Shown piece after piece: positions 9,134-18,870 of a stretch of DNA of 64,000 nt. Both the position numbers and the translations under genes were made by a program. The notes under the pieces were generated by a model, which made no database searches, was not told the DNA's origin, and saw only the letters and a list, made by a program, of their open reading frames with translations. The stretch is from Myxococcales bacterium (GTDB lineage: Bacteria > Myxococcota_A > Bradymonadia > UBA7976 > UBA1532), in assembly GCA_020633465.1 (NCBI GenBank), contig JACKDN010000008.1, positions 186,001 to 250,000 of the forward strand. The letters run 5' to 3'. Positions within the stretch are counted from its first letter, which is position 1, and each line of letters starts with the position of its first letter.

Positions 9134-11166
9134 ATGCGCATCGCGATCACCTTGCTGACGCTGGCGGTGGCCCTCGCGGGCTGCGACGACGGGGGCGACG
9201 GCCGCCCTGTTCAGAGCGGCGGCGACGCGAGCGCCGGCGCCGGCGGCGCGCCGGGCATGGGCGGCGTCCCCGGCGCGGGCGGCGTCCTGGGGCCGGCGGC
9301 GTGCCTGGCGCGGGCGGCGTCCTGGCGCGGGCGGCCAGCCCCCTGCCTGCGAGGACGTCGACCGCGACGGCTATCAGTCGGCCACCTGCAACCCCGATCC
9401 CAACGCGGGCGGCGGCGACTGCGACGACTTCAACAACACGGTCTTCCCAGGCGCGGCCGAGAACTGCGCCCTCGACCGCGACGGCGACTGCGACGGCCAG
9501 CCCGCCGCGCAGGATCCCGCCTGCCAGGCCCCCTGCGCCGACGCCGACGGCGACGGCTACCAGAGCGCCGCGTGCAACGCCGACCGCGCCACCGGCGGCG
9601 ACTGCGCCGACGACGACCCCACCGTCCACCCCGGCATGACCGAGGTGTGCGGCAACGACAAGGACGACGACTGCCGCGGCGGCGACACTTCCTGCGTGGC
9701 CGACTGCGTCGACGCCGATCAGGACGGCTTCGGCGACGGCAGCGGCTGCCTGGGCCCCGACTGCGACGATCGCACCGCGGTGGTCAACCCCTGGCAGAGC
9801 GAGGTGTGCGGCGACGCGGTCGACCAGGACTGCGACGGCGTCGACCTCGGAATGCCCGGAGGACTGCGAGGACGCCGACCGCGACGGCTTCGGGCGGGCG
9901 ACGGGTGCATCGCGTCGGACTGCAACGACGGCGATCCGTCGATCAACCCGGCCGCGCGCGAGATCCCCGGCGACGGGCTGGATCAGGACTGCGACGGCGC
10001 CGATCTGGTGCTGCGCGAGGGCTGCGAGGATCGCGATCAGGACGGCTACGGCCCCAGCGCCGCGTGCATCGCCGGCGACTGCGACGACACCAACCCACGG
10101 GTGCACCGCGACCGGGCCGAGATCTGCGGCAACGGCGTCGACGACGACTGCATGGGCGGCGACCGCCCCTGCGTGCGCCGCGAAGAGGGGCTGTGCGTCG
10201 ACACGGACGACGACGGCTTCGGCCCCGGCGACTGCCCGCGCGGCTCGCTGGACTGCGACAACCTGGATCCGCGGGTCAACCCGGACGCCGAGGAGACCTG
10301 CAACGGCAAGGACGACAACTGCAACGGGCAGATCGACGAGTGCCCGCTGCAGAACCAGGTGTGCGAGACGGGGCGCTGCGTCGGACAGGCGGGGGCGCCC
10401 TGCGAGGACGATCGCGACTGCGCGCTCGAGGCGAACCTGCGCTGCAACCCGCGCAGCCGGCAGTGCCGGGTGACCGAGGGGCAGGCGTGCAACGTCAGCG
10501 CCGACTGCGAGGCCGGCGCGGAGTGTCTGGTGCTGCTCGACTGCGACGCCGAGCAGCGGCGCTGCTACCAGGGCAAGGGCGGGGTGTGCGACGCCAACTG
10601 CGACTGCGGGCCCGACCTGCTGTGCCACGCCGACAACCAGCGCTGCGTCGAGTGCAACGACGACACCGACTGCGCCGGCGAGGGCCCGCGCGACACCTGC
10701 ACCGGGGGCGGGTACTGCGCCGAGACGCGCACGGTGGGCGGCGCCGGGCGCGACGCGCGCTACGACTTCTACCGCCGCCTGGTGGCCTGCTGGGACGCCT
10801 TCCTCGACAGCCCCGAGGTGCACGCCTGCGACATCCTGCTGGTCGACCGCACGCTCGAGATCGAGGGCGCGCCGAGCGGCGGTTTCGGCCCGCTCGAGGT
10901 CGAGTACGCCAACGACAGCCCCTGCGACGAAGAGGCGCTGACGACGGCCGGCTTCTCGGCGGACGACGTCGCCGTGCTGAACGAGATCTTCGGCGGCTGC
11001 TCGGACTTCAACCTCAACCGCATCAACGTCTGGTGGACCGACCGCATGGTGGCCGGCGGCATCTGGTGCTTGTTCTACGCCCCCGACAAGGCCGGCTTCG
11101 GCTTCCCGGTCGACCGGCGGCAGGCGCTGGTGGTCGAGCGCTGCGACGTTTCGATCATCGAGGTGA
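9134..11166 (+). CDS. MopE-like Cys/Asp-rich metal-binding lipoprotein, frameshifted
   Basis: Starts MRIAITLLTLAVALAGCDDG (lipobox ALAGC), then Gly-Gly-x-Pro-Gly repeats. The frame slips twice by one base near 9290-9340, after which a long run of repeats appears: C-x-D-x-D-G-[YF] units alternating with GxDCDD and CGNxxDDDC, about eight in all to residue ~420. These match the putative metal-binding motif seen in the copper-binding MopE protein of Methylococcus and many myxobacterial secreted proteins. Another in-out slip occurs near 9850-9905. The C-terminal ~250 residues hold Cys pairs (CNDDTDC, CDCGPDLLC) and a folded tail. No in-frame stop precedes the next gene; a TGA at 11164 in the neighbouring frame is the probable end, so the 3' boundary is approximate. 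It heads a redox gene set. Confidence 0.75.
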
Positions 11167-11276
11167 GCCCACGCGGGCGGATCGGTTTCGCCCACCCGCC
11201 GAAGCGCGTAACGTGCCCCACAGCGTCCGTAGAGGCGGCTGAACCCGCCGCCGCAGACTGCCTCAGGGGAGCCTTC

Positions 11277-12584
11277 ATGTTCGGACGAAAGACCGGCGGC
11301 CGACACGTCGTGATCATCGGCAACGGCATCGCCGGCGTGACCACGGCGCGGGCCGTGCGCGCGCGCGACAAGAAGTGTCGCATCACGTTGATCTCGGGCG
11401 AGTCGCTGCACTTCTTCTCGCGGCCGGCCCTCATGTACATCTACATGGGCCACCTGACCGAGCGGAACACGCGCCCCTTCGAAGAGTGGTTCTGGAAGAA
11501 GACGCGCATCGAGCGGCTGCAGGCGTGGGTGAAGTTCATCGACGTCGACGCCAAGCGCGTGGACTTCGCCGACGACACCGCGTCGCTGACCTACGACCAG
11601 CTGGTGATCGCCACCGGCTCGAAGCCCAACAAGTTCGGCTGGCCGGGGCAGGATCTCGAGCGCGTGCAGGGCATGTGCACGCTGCAGGATCTGGCCAACC
11701 TCGAGGCCATCAGCGACGACATCGAGCACGGCGTCATCGTCGGCGGCGGGCTGATCGGCGTCGAGCTGGCCGAGATGCTGCACAGCCGCGGCAAGCGCGT
11801 GACGATGCTCGCGCGCGCGAGAAGAACTACTGGGACAACGCGCTGCCCGAGGCCGAGGCGGCCCTGGTCGGCCGGGTCATCCGCAAGGGCGGCATCGACC
11901 TGCGGCTGGCGACCGAGCTGGACCGCATCGAGGACGACGGCGAGGGCCGCGCCTGCGCGGTGCACACGAAGGACGGCGAGCGCCTCCCCTGTCAGTTCGT
12001 CGGCTTGACGGCCGGTGTGTCGCCCAACCTCAGCGCGCTGGAAGGCTCGAAGATCCCCACCGGCCGCGGCGTGCTGTGCGACTTCAGCCTGCGCACGCAG
12101 GTGCCCGACGTGTACGCCGCCGGCGACTGCGTCGAGTTCGTCACGCCGAGGGCGAGCGCAACGTCGTCGAGCAGCTCTGGTACACCGGCGAGATGCACGG
12201 CGAGGTGCTGGGCCGGGTGATGTGCGGCGAGGAGGCCGTCTACGACCGCGGCATCTGGTTCAACTCGGCCAAGTTCCTCGACCTCGAGTGGCACACCTAC
12301 GGCGAGTGCCGCCCGCCGGGCGCGAGACGCCCGACCACCAGATGCTGCTGTGGCAGCCCGACGACGCCGATCTGGCCTTCCGCCTCGTGCTCAAGCAGGG
12401 GTCGGCTGGTGGGGGTCAACTCGATGGGCATCCGCTATCGCCACAAGGTGTGCGAGCGCTGGATCGCCGACGGCCTGGGCGCCGAGCAGGTGCTCGAGCG
12501 CCTGCCGAGGGCAACTTCGATCCCGAGTTCTACCGCCGGTACGAGCCGGCCATCGTCCGTGCCTTCCGGGAGCAGCTGCGATGA
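11277..12584 (+). CDS. NAD(P)/FAD-dependent oxidoreductase, interrupted by five frameshifts
   Basis: The ATG at 11277 is preceded by a strong ribosome site (AGGGGAG). The protein reads MFGRKTGGRHVVIIGNGIAG, a textbook dinucleotide-binding GxGxxG for FAD, then ITLISGE, LVIATGSKPNKFGWPG, a second Rossmann motif VIVGGGLIGVELAEMLHSRG for NAD(P), and the C-terminal FAD motif VPDVYAAGDCVEF. It belongs to the class that includes nitrite reductase N-terminal halves and rubredoxin reductases. The coding frame moves near 11818, 12147, 12323, ~12400 and 12506, all but one consistent with loss of one base; restoring them gives a continuous ~440-residue enzyme ending AIVRAFREQLR at 12584. It overlaps the polyferredoxin start by 4 bp, so the two probably pass electrons to each other. 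Confidence 0.8.
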
Positions 12585-13921
12585 GCGTCACCCTCACCGG
12601 CCCCCGCCGTCTCGCCCCACGCCGACTCGGCCGGCCTGCGCACCGCGTTCGCCGTGGCCACCGGCGTATCGCTGCTGCCCTTCGCGCTGGCCCTGGCCGG
12701 TCACCCGGTGGGCAGCGGGTGGACCGCGTTCGCGATCGCCTTCGTGCCCTTCGTCGTCTTCGCGATGCTCTACATCTGGGCGACCTATCGGGACACCCAC
12801 CCGGGCATCAAGAACGATGACATCACCCGCAGCCACTTCACCGGCCGCCGCACCGCAGGCGTCCTGCTCGGCGTCGTCCTGACCGGCCTCTACACGGTCC
12901 TCTACTTCCAGGGCGAGTGGCTGCAGCCGGTCTTCGCGCTGACCGATCCCCTCAGCCAGCTGCTGCGCGATCGCCCCGCCGATCAGTGGTTCCTCTACGG
13001 CTTCCTGTACACCCTGGCCGTGCTGATCATGGGCGCCCGCATGTTCTGGCGCTATCGCCACAACCGCTATCAGCTGTTCCGCACCGCCTCGGTCATGTTC
13101 TTCCAGCTCGGCTTCGCGTTCCTGCTGCCCGCCTTCCTGCTGGCCATGCAGCAGCCCGAGTTCTACTTCACCTACTTCTGGCCCCTGAAGCCCGACTACC
13201 TGTACCCCAGCTACTGGGCCTGGCTGTGGCAGCAGCCCGGCGGCGTCGGCGCCTTCATGCTGATGTTCGGCGTCGCGGCCAGCTTCGTCCTGACCCCCAT
13301 CCTGACCTTCTACTTCGGCAAGCGCTGGTACTGCTCGTGGGTGTGCGGCTGCGGCGGCCTCGCCGAGACCGCGGGCGATCCCTTCCGCCACCTGAGCAGC
13401 AAGAAGTACGCGGCCTGGCGCTTCGAGCGCGCTGGTCCATCCACTCGGTGCTCGTCATCATCACCGCCCTCACCATCTGGCTGTGGGTCGGCGAGGGCGA
13501 GGCCGTGCAGACCGGCAAGAAGTGGTACGGCTACGCCGTGGGCATGGTGCTGTCGGGCATCGTCGGCGTCGGCTTCTATCCCCTGCTCGGCAGCCGCGTC
13601 TGGTGCCGCTTCTTCTGCCCGATGGCGGCCATCCTCGGCATCGGCCAGCGCTTCTTCTCGCGCTTCCGCATCACCACCAACGGCGACCAGTGCATGGCCT
13701 GCGGCAACTGCAGCGCCTACTGCGAGATGGGCATCGACGTGCGCGCCTACGCGATGCAGGGCAAGAACATCGTCCGCGCGTCCTGCGTGGGCTGCGGCAT
13801 CTGCTCGGCGGTCTGCCCGCGCGGCGTGCTGAAGCTCGAGAACGGCAAGACCTACGCCGATCGCTACGACGGCGCGCAGAACCCCCTCGCCACGCTGCTG
13901 CGCTCGCTGAAGAACCCCTGA
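12581..13921 (+). CDS. Membrane-bound 4Fe-4S polyferredoxin (NapH/NosR-type), two frameshifts
   Basis: ATG at 12581 overlaps the oxidoreductase stop. After one indel near 12600 (a run of five C) the frame gives SLLPFALALAG and VPFVVFAMLYIWATY, the first of about six membrane segments, then FYFGKRWYCSWVCGCGG, a Cys-motif typical of NapH/NosR polyferredoxins. A second indel at about 13435 leads into SRVWCRFFCPMAAILG and two classical cluster motifs, CMACGNCSAYC and CVGCGICSAVC, so two 4Fe-4S centres are expected on the cytoplasmic side. It ends LLRSLKNP. Role inferred: transfers electrons between the soluble FAD oxidoreductase and the quinone pool or a periplasmic acceptor. Both slips are in GC homopolymers, suggesting sequence error rather than decay. 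Confidence 0.82.
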
Positions 13922-13928
13922 CCCCGCC

Positions 13929-15297
13929 TCAGGCCCGCCGCCTCGATGACCCCCGGCGGCGGGGGAGCCGCCCCGGCGCGGCGCGCCGACCACCGCGCGC
14001 ACGTACCCTCGATGACCTCCGGCGTCGCCGGATCGAGCTCGTAGCGCACCTTCACCCAGCGCTTCTTCAGCGGCGGCAGCAGACGCTGCAGGTCGATCAT
14101 CGTACCGTCGACGACCACGTCGCCCGGCGCGTCGCGCAGCGTCGCGAACAGATCGGCCACGTCGGCGGGCGACTCGCCGAGCGCAGGCACCACCCGCTGC
14201 AGCCGCGGGTGCGCCTCGAGGCCGCCTTCACCCGGCCGACCGCGACCGGCCGCGGATCGACGAGCGTTCGCGCGCCGCCCAGCCGCGCCGCGAAGTAGGC
14301 CGCGCCGTAGGACAGCCCGCCCGCGGTCACCGAGTGGCCGTCCTCGACCACCACGACGTCGGCGTCGCGCAGGGCCTCGAGGCCGTCGGTGTCGATGCGC
14401 GACGCGCAGCGCACCACGCGCGCCCCGGGTTCTCGCGGTGCACGTTGGCCTCGACCCGCTCCACCGCGTGCGGATCGGCGGTGTCGGCCTTGTTGATCAG
14501 CACGAGGTCGGCCAGGCGCAGGTTCGCGTGGCCGCCGGCGTAGCAGGTCTCGTCGCCGGGCCGGTGCGGATCGGCCACGACGATGTGCAGATCCGGCCGC
14601 AGGTAGGGCGTGTCGTCGTCGTCGCCCTCCCACAGGACGACGTCGGCCTCCGCCTCGGCGCAGGCCAGCACGGCGGCCACGTCGAGGCCGGTGAACACCT
14701 TGCCGCCCAGCGCCAGGTGCGGCTCGATCTCGGCGCGCTCCTCCAACCCGGCGCCGTGCAGCGTCAGATCCTCGCGCGTGGCGAAGCGCTGACAGGCCGC
14801 CCAGGCGCCGGGCCCGCCGGGCATGGGGTGCCGCGCCACGGCGACGCGCTTGCCCAGCCGCCGCACGAGCCGCGCGAGGTAGCGGGCCGCCGGCGACTTG
14901 CCGGCGCCGGTGCGCACGGCGCTGACGGCGATGACCGGCCGGTGGGCCTCGAGCATCGCTGCGCTGGGGGCGCGACGCGCAGGTGCGCGCCGGCCAGCAG
15001 CACCCGGTCGCTCCGCTCGATCAGCTGGGCATAGGTGGCGTCGGTGGACGTCAGCCACACCTCGTCGATGTGCAGCCGCCGCACCAGCTCGGTCAGATCG
15101 CCCTCGGGCAGCAGCGGGACGCCGTGCGGATAGCGCGGGCCGGCGAGGGCCGCCAGGTAGATCCGATCGGTCGTCGCGAGGCGATCGCCGACGACGAAGC
15201 CGAGCACCTCGACGTGGGCGTCGCCCCGCAGCAGCACGTTGAACAGGTGGGTCGACCGACCTCGCGCGCCCCAGAGCAGCACTCGACGGACGTTCAT
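13929..15297 (-). CDS. Cyclic-2,3-diphosphoglycerate synthetase-like P-loop protein (COG2403 type), frameshifted
   Basis: Begins MNVRRVLLWGARGRSTHLFN after a good GGGAGGT ribosome site. The N-terminal ~140 residues are Rossmann-like (FVVGDRLATTD, EVWLTSTDATYAQLIE). Then a P-loop GAGKSPAARYLA, VAVARHPMPGG, VVLWEGDDDDTPYL, LVLINKADTAD (NKAD-type base motif) and later VVVVEDGHSVTAGGLSYGAAY. This matches the family whose archaeal member makes the thermolyte cyclic 2,3-bisphosphoglycerate; bacterial members are uncharacterised. Three single-base slips (near 14975, 14425 and 14218) break the frame, and a further one near the 3' end makes the stop position approximate. Length after repair would be about 450 residues, the usual family size. 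Convergent with the polyferredoxin gene. Confidence 0.72.
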
Positions 15298-15472
15298 GGC
15301 GACCTCCCGGGGCGCGTTGTCAGGGCGTCCGCGCCGCGGCTCGTCACAGGGCTGTGACGGCGGCGGGCGCGGTCGCCGGGGCCGCGGCCCCTGCCCGACC
15401 AGCTCGCAGCATTCGTGCCGCCGCCCACGCGGCCGCGCGGTGTATCCTCGGGGCCCACGGGAGGGGAACGCC

Positions 15473-16288
15473 ATGCTGGCAGTGATCGTGAGCCCGCCGG
15501 ACGGCGAGCCAGCGCGCCTGACCTTCGAGCAGGCCGAGGTGACCATCGGGCGCAACGAGCGCTGCGACGTCCTGGTGCAGGGCGACGTCGCCGAGACGCA
15601 CGCGCGGCTGGTGACGGCCGGGCCGATGGTGATGGTGCTGGACGTCAGCCTGACCACCGGCGTCTTCGTCAACGGGGCGCGCATCGAGGGCCCCCCAGCG
15701 GCTGACACCGTCGGACGTCGTGCGCGTCGGCGACACCGAGCTGCGGGTGCAGGTCGAGGACGAGGGGCTGGCCACCACGCGCGCGCCCGTCGCCTCGACG
15801 CAGCGCGCCGCGGTGTCCTCGGCGCCGTCGATCCCGCGGCGCCCGAGCGCGCCGCGCCGGCTTCGGCGCCCTCGACCCCCGCGCGCGCGCGGCCCCGGCG
15901 GCGCGCCCCCGGCCCGCCGAGCCGCCCGGCCGCGCCCAGATCCCTGCGCGAGCGCGCCGCCGAGCAGCCGGTGCAGACCGACGAGCTGGAGGAGGCGCTG
16001 CAGCACATCCGGCCCGAGGGCAGCCGGCGCCGCCTGGTGCCCGGCCACCCGACCCTGGCGTGGCAGGCGGTGCAGCAGAGCGTCGACGGCCGCTCGACGC
16101 GCTCGAAGTTGCTGCGGGCCAAGGTGCCGGGCGGCTGGCTGCTGCGCCTCGAAGAGACCCGCAGCGACGTCGGCATGGTGCCCGGCCTGCAGGACGAGAC
16201 GGCCACCTACGGTTGGGGCTGGGCCTGGGGTGGCATCGCGTTCTATCCCGATCCCGAGCATCGCTGGGACGGCAGCTCGCTGTCGTGA
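15473..16288 (+). CDS. FHA-domain protein with Pro/Ala-rich linker, frameshifted twice
   Basis: Starts MLAVIVSPPDGEPARLTFEQ after GAGGGGAACGCC. The forkhead-associated fold is clear: VTIGRNERCDVLV (beta strands with the conserved GR), ETHARLV (the S/T-x-x-H region), VNGARIEG (the NG turn). FHA domains bind phosphothreonine peptides, tying this gene to Ser/Thr kinase signalling such as the kinase at 42962. Slips at about 15695 (run of six C) and 15850 displace the linker; the original frame returns and continues to TGA at 16286. The C-terminal ~110 residues (TDELEEALQHI, GHPTLAWQAVQQ, GWLLRLEETRSDVG, YGWGWAWGGIAFYPDPEH) form an unrecognised Trp/Tyr-rich domain. Confidence 0.75.
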   Translation: MLAVIVSPPDGEPARLTFEQAEVTIGRNERCDVLVQGDVAETHARLVTAGPMVMVLDVSLTTGVFVNGARIEGPPAADTVGRRARRRHRAAGAGRGRGAGHHARARRLDAARRGVLGAVDPAAPERAAPASAPSTPARARPRRRAPGPPSRPAAPRSLRERAAEQPVQTDELEEALQHIRPEGSRRRLVPGHPTLAWQAVQQSVDGRSTRSKLLRAKVPGGWLLRLEETRSDVGMVPGLQDETATYGWGWAWGGIAFYPDPEHRWDGSSLS

Positions 16289-16393
16289 CCACCGCGCTGG
16301 CCAGGTGCGCGCGCGCGCCGGGGTCGACCGTCCCCAGCGCGGCGCCGTGACGGGCCCGCGGCGACGGCACGTGCCTTGCTGCCTGCACCCACC

Positions 16394-17311
16394 GTGTTCC
16401 GCGCGTCCCCCGCCGACAGCCAATCGCACCGCTTCGACGCGGCGCCCACCGCCGTCGACGCGGCGTACCCCGCCCCGCCGACCACCCCCGACGGCCCCTT
16501 CCCCGCCGGCCCCACGGTGCCCGAGGCGCGGCCCTTCGCGCCGGTCGAGGTGCACGTCGGCGCCGGCTCCCTCCCGCGCCGCGACCTGCCGGCGTGGCTC
16601 GAGCGCGTGGCCCGGTCGCCCGATCCGCCGGCGATGCTGCGCCGGCTCGACGGGCTGAAGGCCGACGCCGCCGTGCGGCGCGCCGCCGCGCGCCACCTGG
16701 CCGCCGTGGTCGACGACGCCGAGCGCACGACGACGACCGTGCTCTTCGCCCTGGCCGCCGTCGGTCGCCTGGGCGCCGACGAGGCCCGACCGACGCTCGA
16801 GACGCTGTGCCGGCGGGCGCGCGCGCGCCTGCGGCGGGCCGACGCCCTGCCCGAGCCGGAGGAGCACCTGGCCCTGGCCGTGCTGCAGCACCTCGCCGCC
16901 CCCGGCGGCCCCTTCGAGGCGGCCGACGTCTTCGCGGCGTACACCGATCTGCCCACCGACGACGTCGCCCGCGCCTGCCGACGGTACCGCGGCGCGCTGG
17001 ACGCCGCGCTGGGCGACGATCGCCCCGCCCGCTCGGTCCACCGCCGCCAGCGGCGCCGCGAGGCCCCGGTCGCCGAGATCCCCTGGGCCTTCGACGACAC
17101 GCCCGGGTGGTCGCCGGCGCCCGTCGCGCCGACCCCGGCGGGCCAGGCGGCCGAGCGCACGCTGTGGTCGCAGGCGCGGCGCATCGCCCACCGCCGGGCC
17201 GAGGACGCGGGCGAGGCCGAGGCGCGGCTTTGGTCGCAGGTGCGCCGCGCCGCCCGACGCCGAGCCGAGCAGCCGATCCCGCCGCCCGCGCGCGGCCCAC
17301 GGACGGGCTGA
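16394..17311 (+). CDS. Hypothetical protein, helical repeat-like, with duplicated C-terminal Arg-rich motif
   Basis: About 305 residues; a GTG at 16394 is the chosen start, a TTG at 16376 is the alternative. The middle (WLERVARSPDPPAMLRRLDG, LKADAAVRRAAARHLAAVV, LFALAAVGRLGADEARPTLE) has the two-helix periodicity of HEAT-like repeats. Near the C-terminus a motif repeats: LWSQARRIAHRRAEDAGEAE and LWSQVRRAARRRAE. No catalytic motif is visible. It follows the FHA gene by about 100 bp on the same strand and could share its transcript. Family not recognised. Confidence 0.6.
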   Translation: MFRASPADSQSHRFDAAPTAVDAAYPAPPTTPDGPFPAGPTVPEARPFAPVEVHVGAGSLPRRDLPAWLERVARSPDPPAMLRRLDGLKADAAVRRAAARHLAAVVDDAERTTTTVLFALAAVGRLGADEARPTLETLCRRARARLRRADALPEPEEHLALAVLQHLAAPGGPFEAADVFAAYTDLPTDDVARACRRYRGALDAALGDDRPARSVHRRQRRREAPVAEIPWAFDDTPGWSPAPVAPTPAGQAAERTLWSQARRIAHRRAEDAGEAEARLWSQVRRAARRRAEQPIPPPARGPRTG

Positions 17312-17346
17312 GCGTCGTGCTTCGGCCGCCCAGCCTGAAGGTGGTG

Positions 17347-17731
17347 ATGGCCCGGCGGACGCCGTCGGCCGTCACCTTGGCCGGCGCGGCCGCGGCGCTG
17401 CTGGCGGTCGCGGTGGGTGGCTTCGCGGTGAAGGCCGGGCGGGCGCGCTGGTGCCGGCGGCCGCCTGGCTGCTGGCGGCGACCGGGCTGGCGTCGGGCGG
17501 GCGCCCGGCTGGTGGCTGGGCGTCGCCGGACACGCCGTGGGCGGCGTCGCCGCGATCGCGCTGGCCGCGGCGGGCGCGGCGTGGCCGGCGCCCGGCGTCT
17601 GGGTGGTGCTCGGAGGGGTCGGCCTCACCTGCGCGGCCCTGCTGGGGCGGCCGGACGCGCGCCGCTTCCTCCAGGCCCGCGACCGGCGCGGCGTGCCCCG
17701 GCTGACGGCCGATCTCAGTGGGTGGCGCTGA
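17347..17731 (+). CDS. Small hypothetical membrane protein, frame slips twice
   Basis: Restoring two slips (near 17440 and 17510) gives about 127 residues with four hydrophobic segments: AVTLAGAAAALLAVAVGGFA, VPAAAWLLAATGLASG, GHAVGGVAAIALAAAGAAW and PGVWVVLGGVGLTCAALL, then a basic tail ending LTADLSGWR. The last part is an uninterrupted frame to TGA at 17729. Its end overlaps the thioredoxin gene by 17 bp on the opposite strand. No family recognised; topology suggests an inner-membrane protein. Confidence 0.5.
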
Positions 17732-18062
17732 CCGCCTTCTGCGCCAGATCCGCGAACAGCCCCTCGAGGGCGGCCTTGCCGCCGAAGCCCACCACCCGAT
17801 CGATGACGTTGCCGCCGTGCAGCACGTACAGCGTGGGGATGCCCTGCACCTTGAACACGTTGGCCAGCTGAGGCTGCTCGTCGACGTTGATCTTGGCCAC
17901 CTTCACCTGGCCGGCGTAGCGGGCGGCGAGATCCTCGAGCACCGGGCCGATCATGCGGCAGGGGCCGCACCAGGGGGCCCAGAAGTCGATCACCACCGGC
18001 TCGGCGGCGCGCATCACCTCGACGTCGAAGTTCGCCGTCGTCACGTTGACCGTGTTGCCCAT
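17715..18062 (-). CDS. trxA: Thioredoxin
   Basis: 115 residues starting MGNTVNVTTANFDVEVMRAA, with an AGGAG ribosome site 7 nt upstream, which favours this ATG over a longer in-frame start near 18134. The active site VVIDFWAPWCGPCRMIGPVL contains the WCGPC dithiol motif, and KINVDEQPQLANVF and VQGIPTLYVLHGG include the cis-proline loop. Size and motif order match a classical cytoplasmic thioredoxin that reduces protein disulfides using NADPH via thioredoxin reductase. Monocistronic by appearance: the sigma factor gene upstream is 125 bp away on the same strand. Confidence 0.95.
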   Translation of the reverse strand: MGNTVNVTTANFDVEVMRAAEPVVIDFWAPWCGPCRMIGPVLEDLAARYAGQVKVAKINVDEQPQLANVFKVQGIPTLYVLHGGNVIDRVVGFGGKAALEGLFADLAQKAVSATH

Positions 18063-18186
18063 CGGACTCTCCTGTGTTCGCCAGTGCCAGACTGCGCAGC
18101 GTGGGGCTGCGCGGGGCGGAGCGTTCTCGCTCACGCCGGGGAGAGGCCCTGGCGGCCGAGAGTGTGTCAGGCGGTGGCGGGAGAGG

Positions 18187-18768
18187 TCAGGCGGGCTCGA
18201 GCTCGGCGCGCACGCCGTCGAGGGCGTCGCGCAGCTTGCGGCGCACGCGGGCGAGGCGGCTGCGGACGGCGTCGTGGGTCAGGCCGAGGGCGTCGGCCAC
18301 CTCGGGGCCCTTGTAGCCCTCGGCGTCGGTCAGCAGGACGACGGCGCGGTCGAGGGGCGGGAGGTCGAGCAGCGCGTTGCCGAGGGCCTCGGCGAGCTCG
18401 GCGCGGAAGGCCTGCTCTTCGGGGTTCGGATCGGGCACCGAGATCTGCAGGTCGGCGACGTCGCTGTGCAGCGCCGGGTTGTTCTTGCGCCCGCGCCGCA
18501 TGCGCGAGCAGGCGCGGCCCACCATGCGCACCAGCCAGCCCTCGACGCTGCCGTCGCCGCGGAAGTCCTCGAGGTGCTCGCCCGCGGCCAGCAGCGCGTC
18601 CTGCACCGCGTCGCGCGCGTGCTCCTCGGTCGCGCAGTGCCGCCGCCCGTAAGCCAGCAGCCGCTCGCCGTAGCAGCGGGTGAGTCGATCGAGCGCCTCC
18701 GGATCGCCCTGCTTCATCAGCGGGACGATCTCGGCGGGGTTGCACAGCAGCTTGGGTCGGTCGGCCAT
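18187..18768 (-). CDS. ECF (RpoE-like) RNA polymerase sigma factor
   Basis: 193 residues. Region 2 reads TEEHARDAVQDALLAAGEHL and WLVRMVGRACSRMRRGRKNN, region 4 reads LPPLDRAVVLLTDAEGYKGP followed by VADALGLTHDAVRSRLARVRRK, the helix-turn-helix that reads the -35 box. No anti-sigma gene lies next to it, unlike most ECF pairs. An ATG at 18777 three codons upstream is an equally possible start. Divergent from tyrS by 102 bp. Its target promoters cannot be told from the window, although the GTGAAx-18-CGATAG spacing in the 52-bp element resembles an ECF-type promoter. Confidence 0.9.
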   Translation of the reverse strand: MADRPKLLCNPAEIVPLMKQGDPEALDRLTRCYGERLLAYGRRHCATEEHARDAVQDALLAAGEHLEDFRGDGSVEGWLVRMVGRACSRMRRGRKNNPALHSDVADLQISVPDPNPEEQAFRAELAEALGNALLDLPPLDRAVVLLTDAEGYKGPEVADALGLTHDAVRSRLARVRRKLRDALDGVRAELEPA

Positions 18769-18870
18769 GGGCCGCATGGTAGCGAACCGGGCGGGCAAGT
18801 CCACCCGCGTCTTGCGGCCCACTCGCGCCCCCATTAGCCTCTGCCGCTCGACCGGATCGGGAGGCGTGCG

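Noticed and set aside
11277..12584. Calling the FAD oxidoreductase a pseudogene
   Set aside because: Conserved motifs continue exactly after each one-base slip and neighbouring genes show the same kind of slip, which fits sequence error better than decay.
13310..14002. Minus-strand frame opposite the end of the polyferredoxin gene as a separate gene
   Set aside because: It is antisense to the 4Fe-4S motifs of the polyferredoxin and has His/Ala/Asp-rich low-complexity translation.
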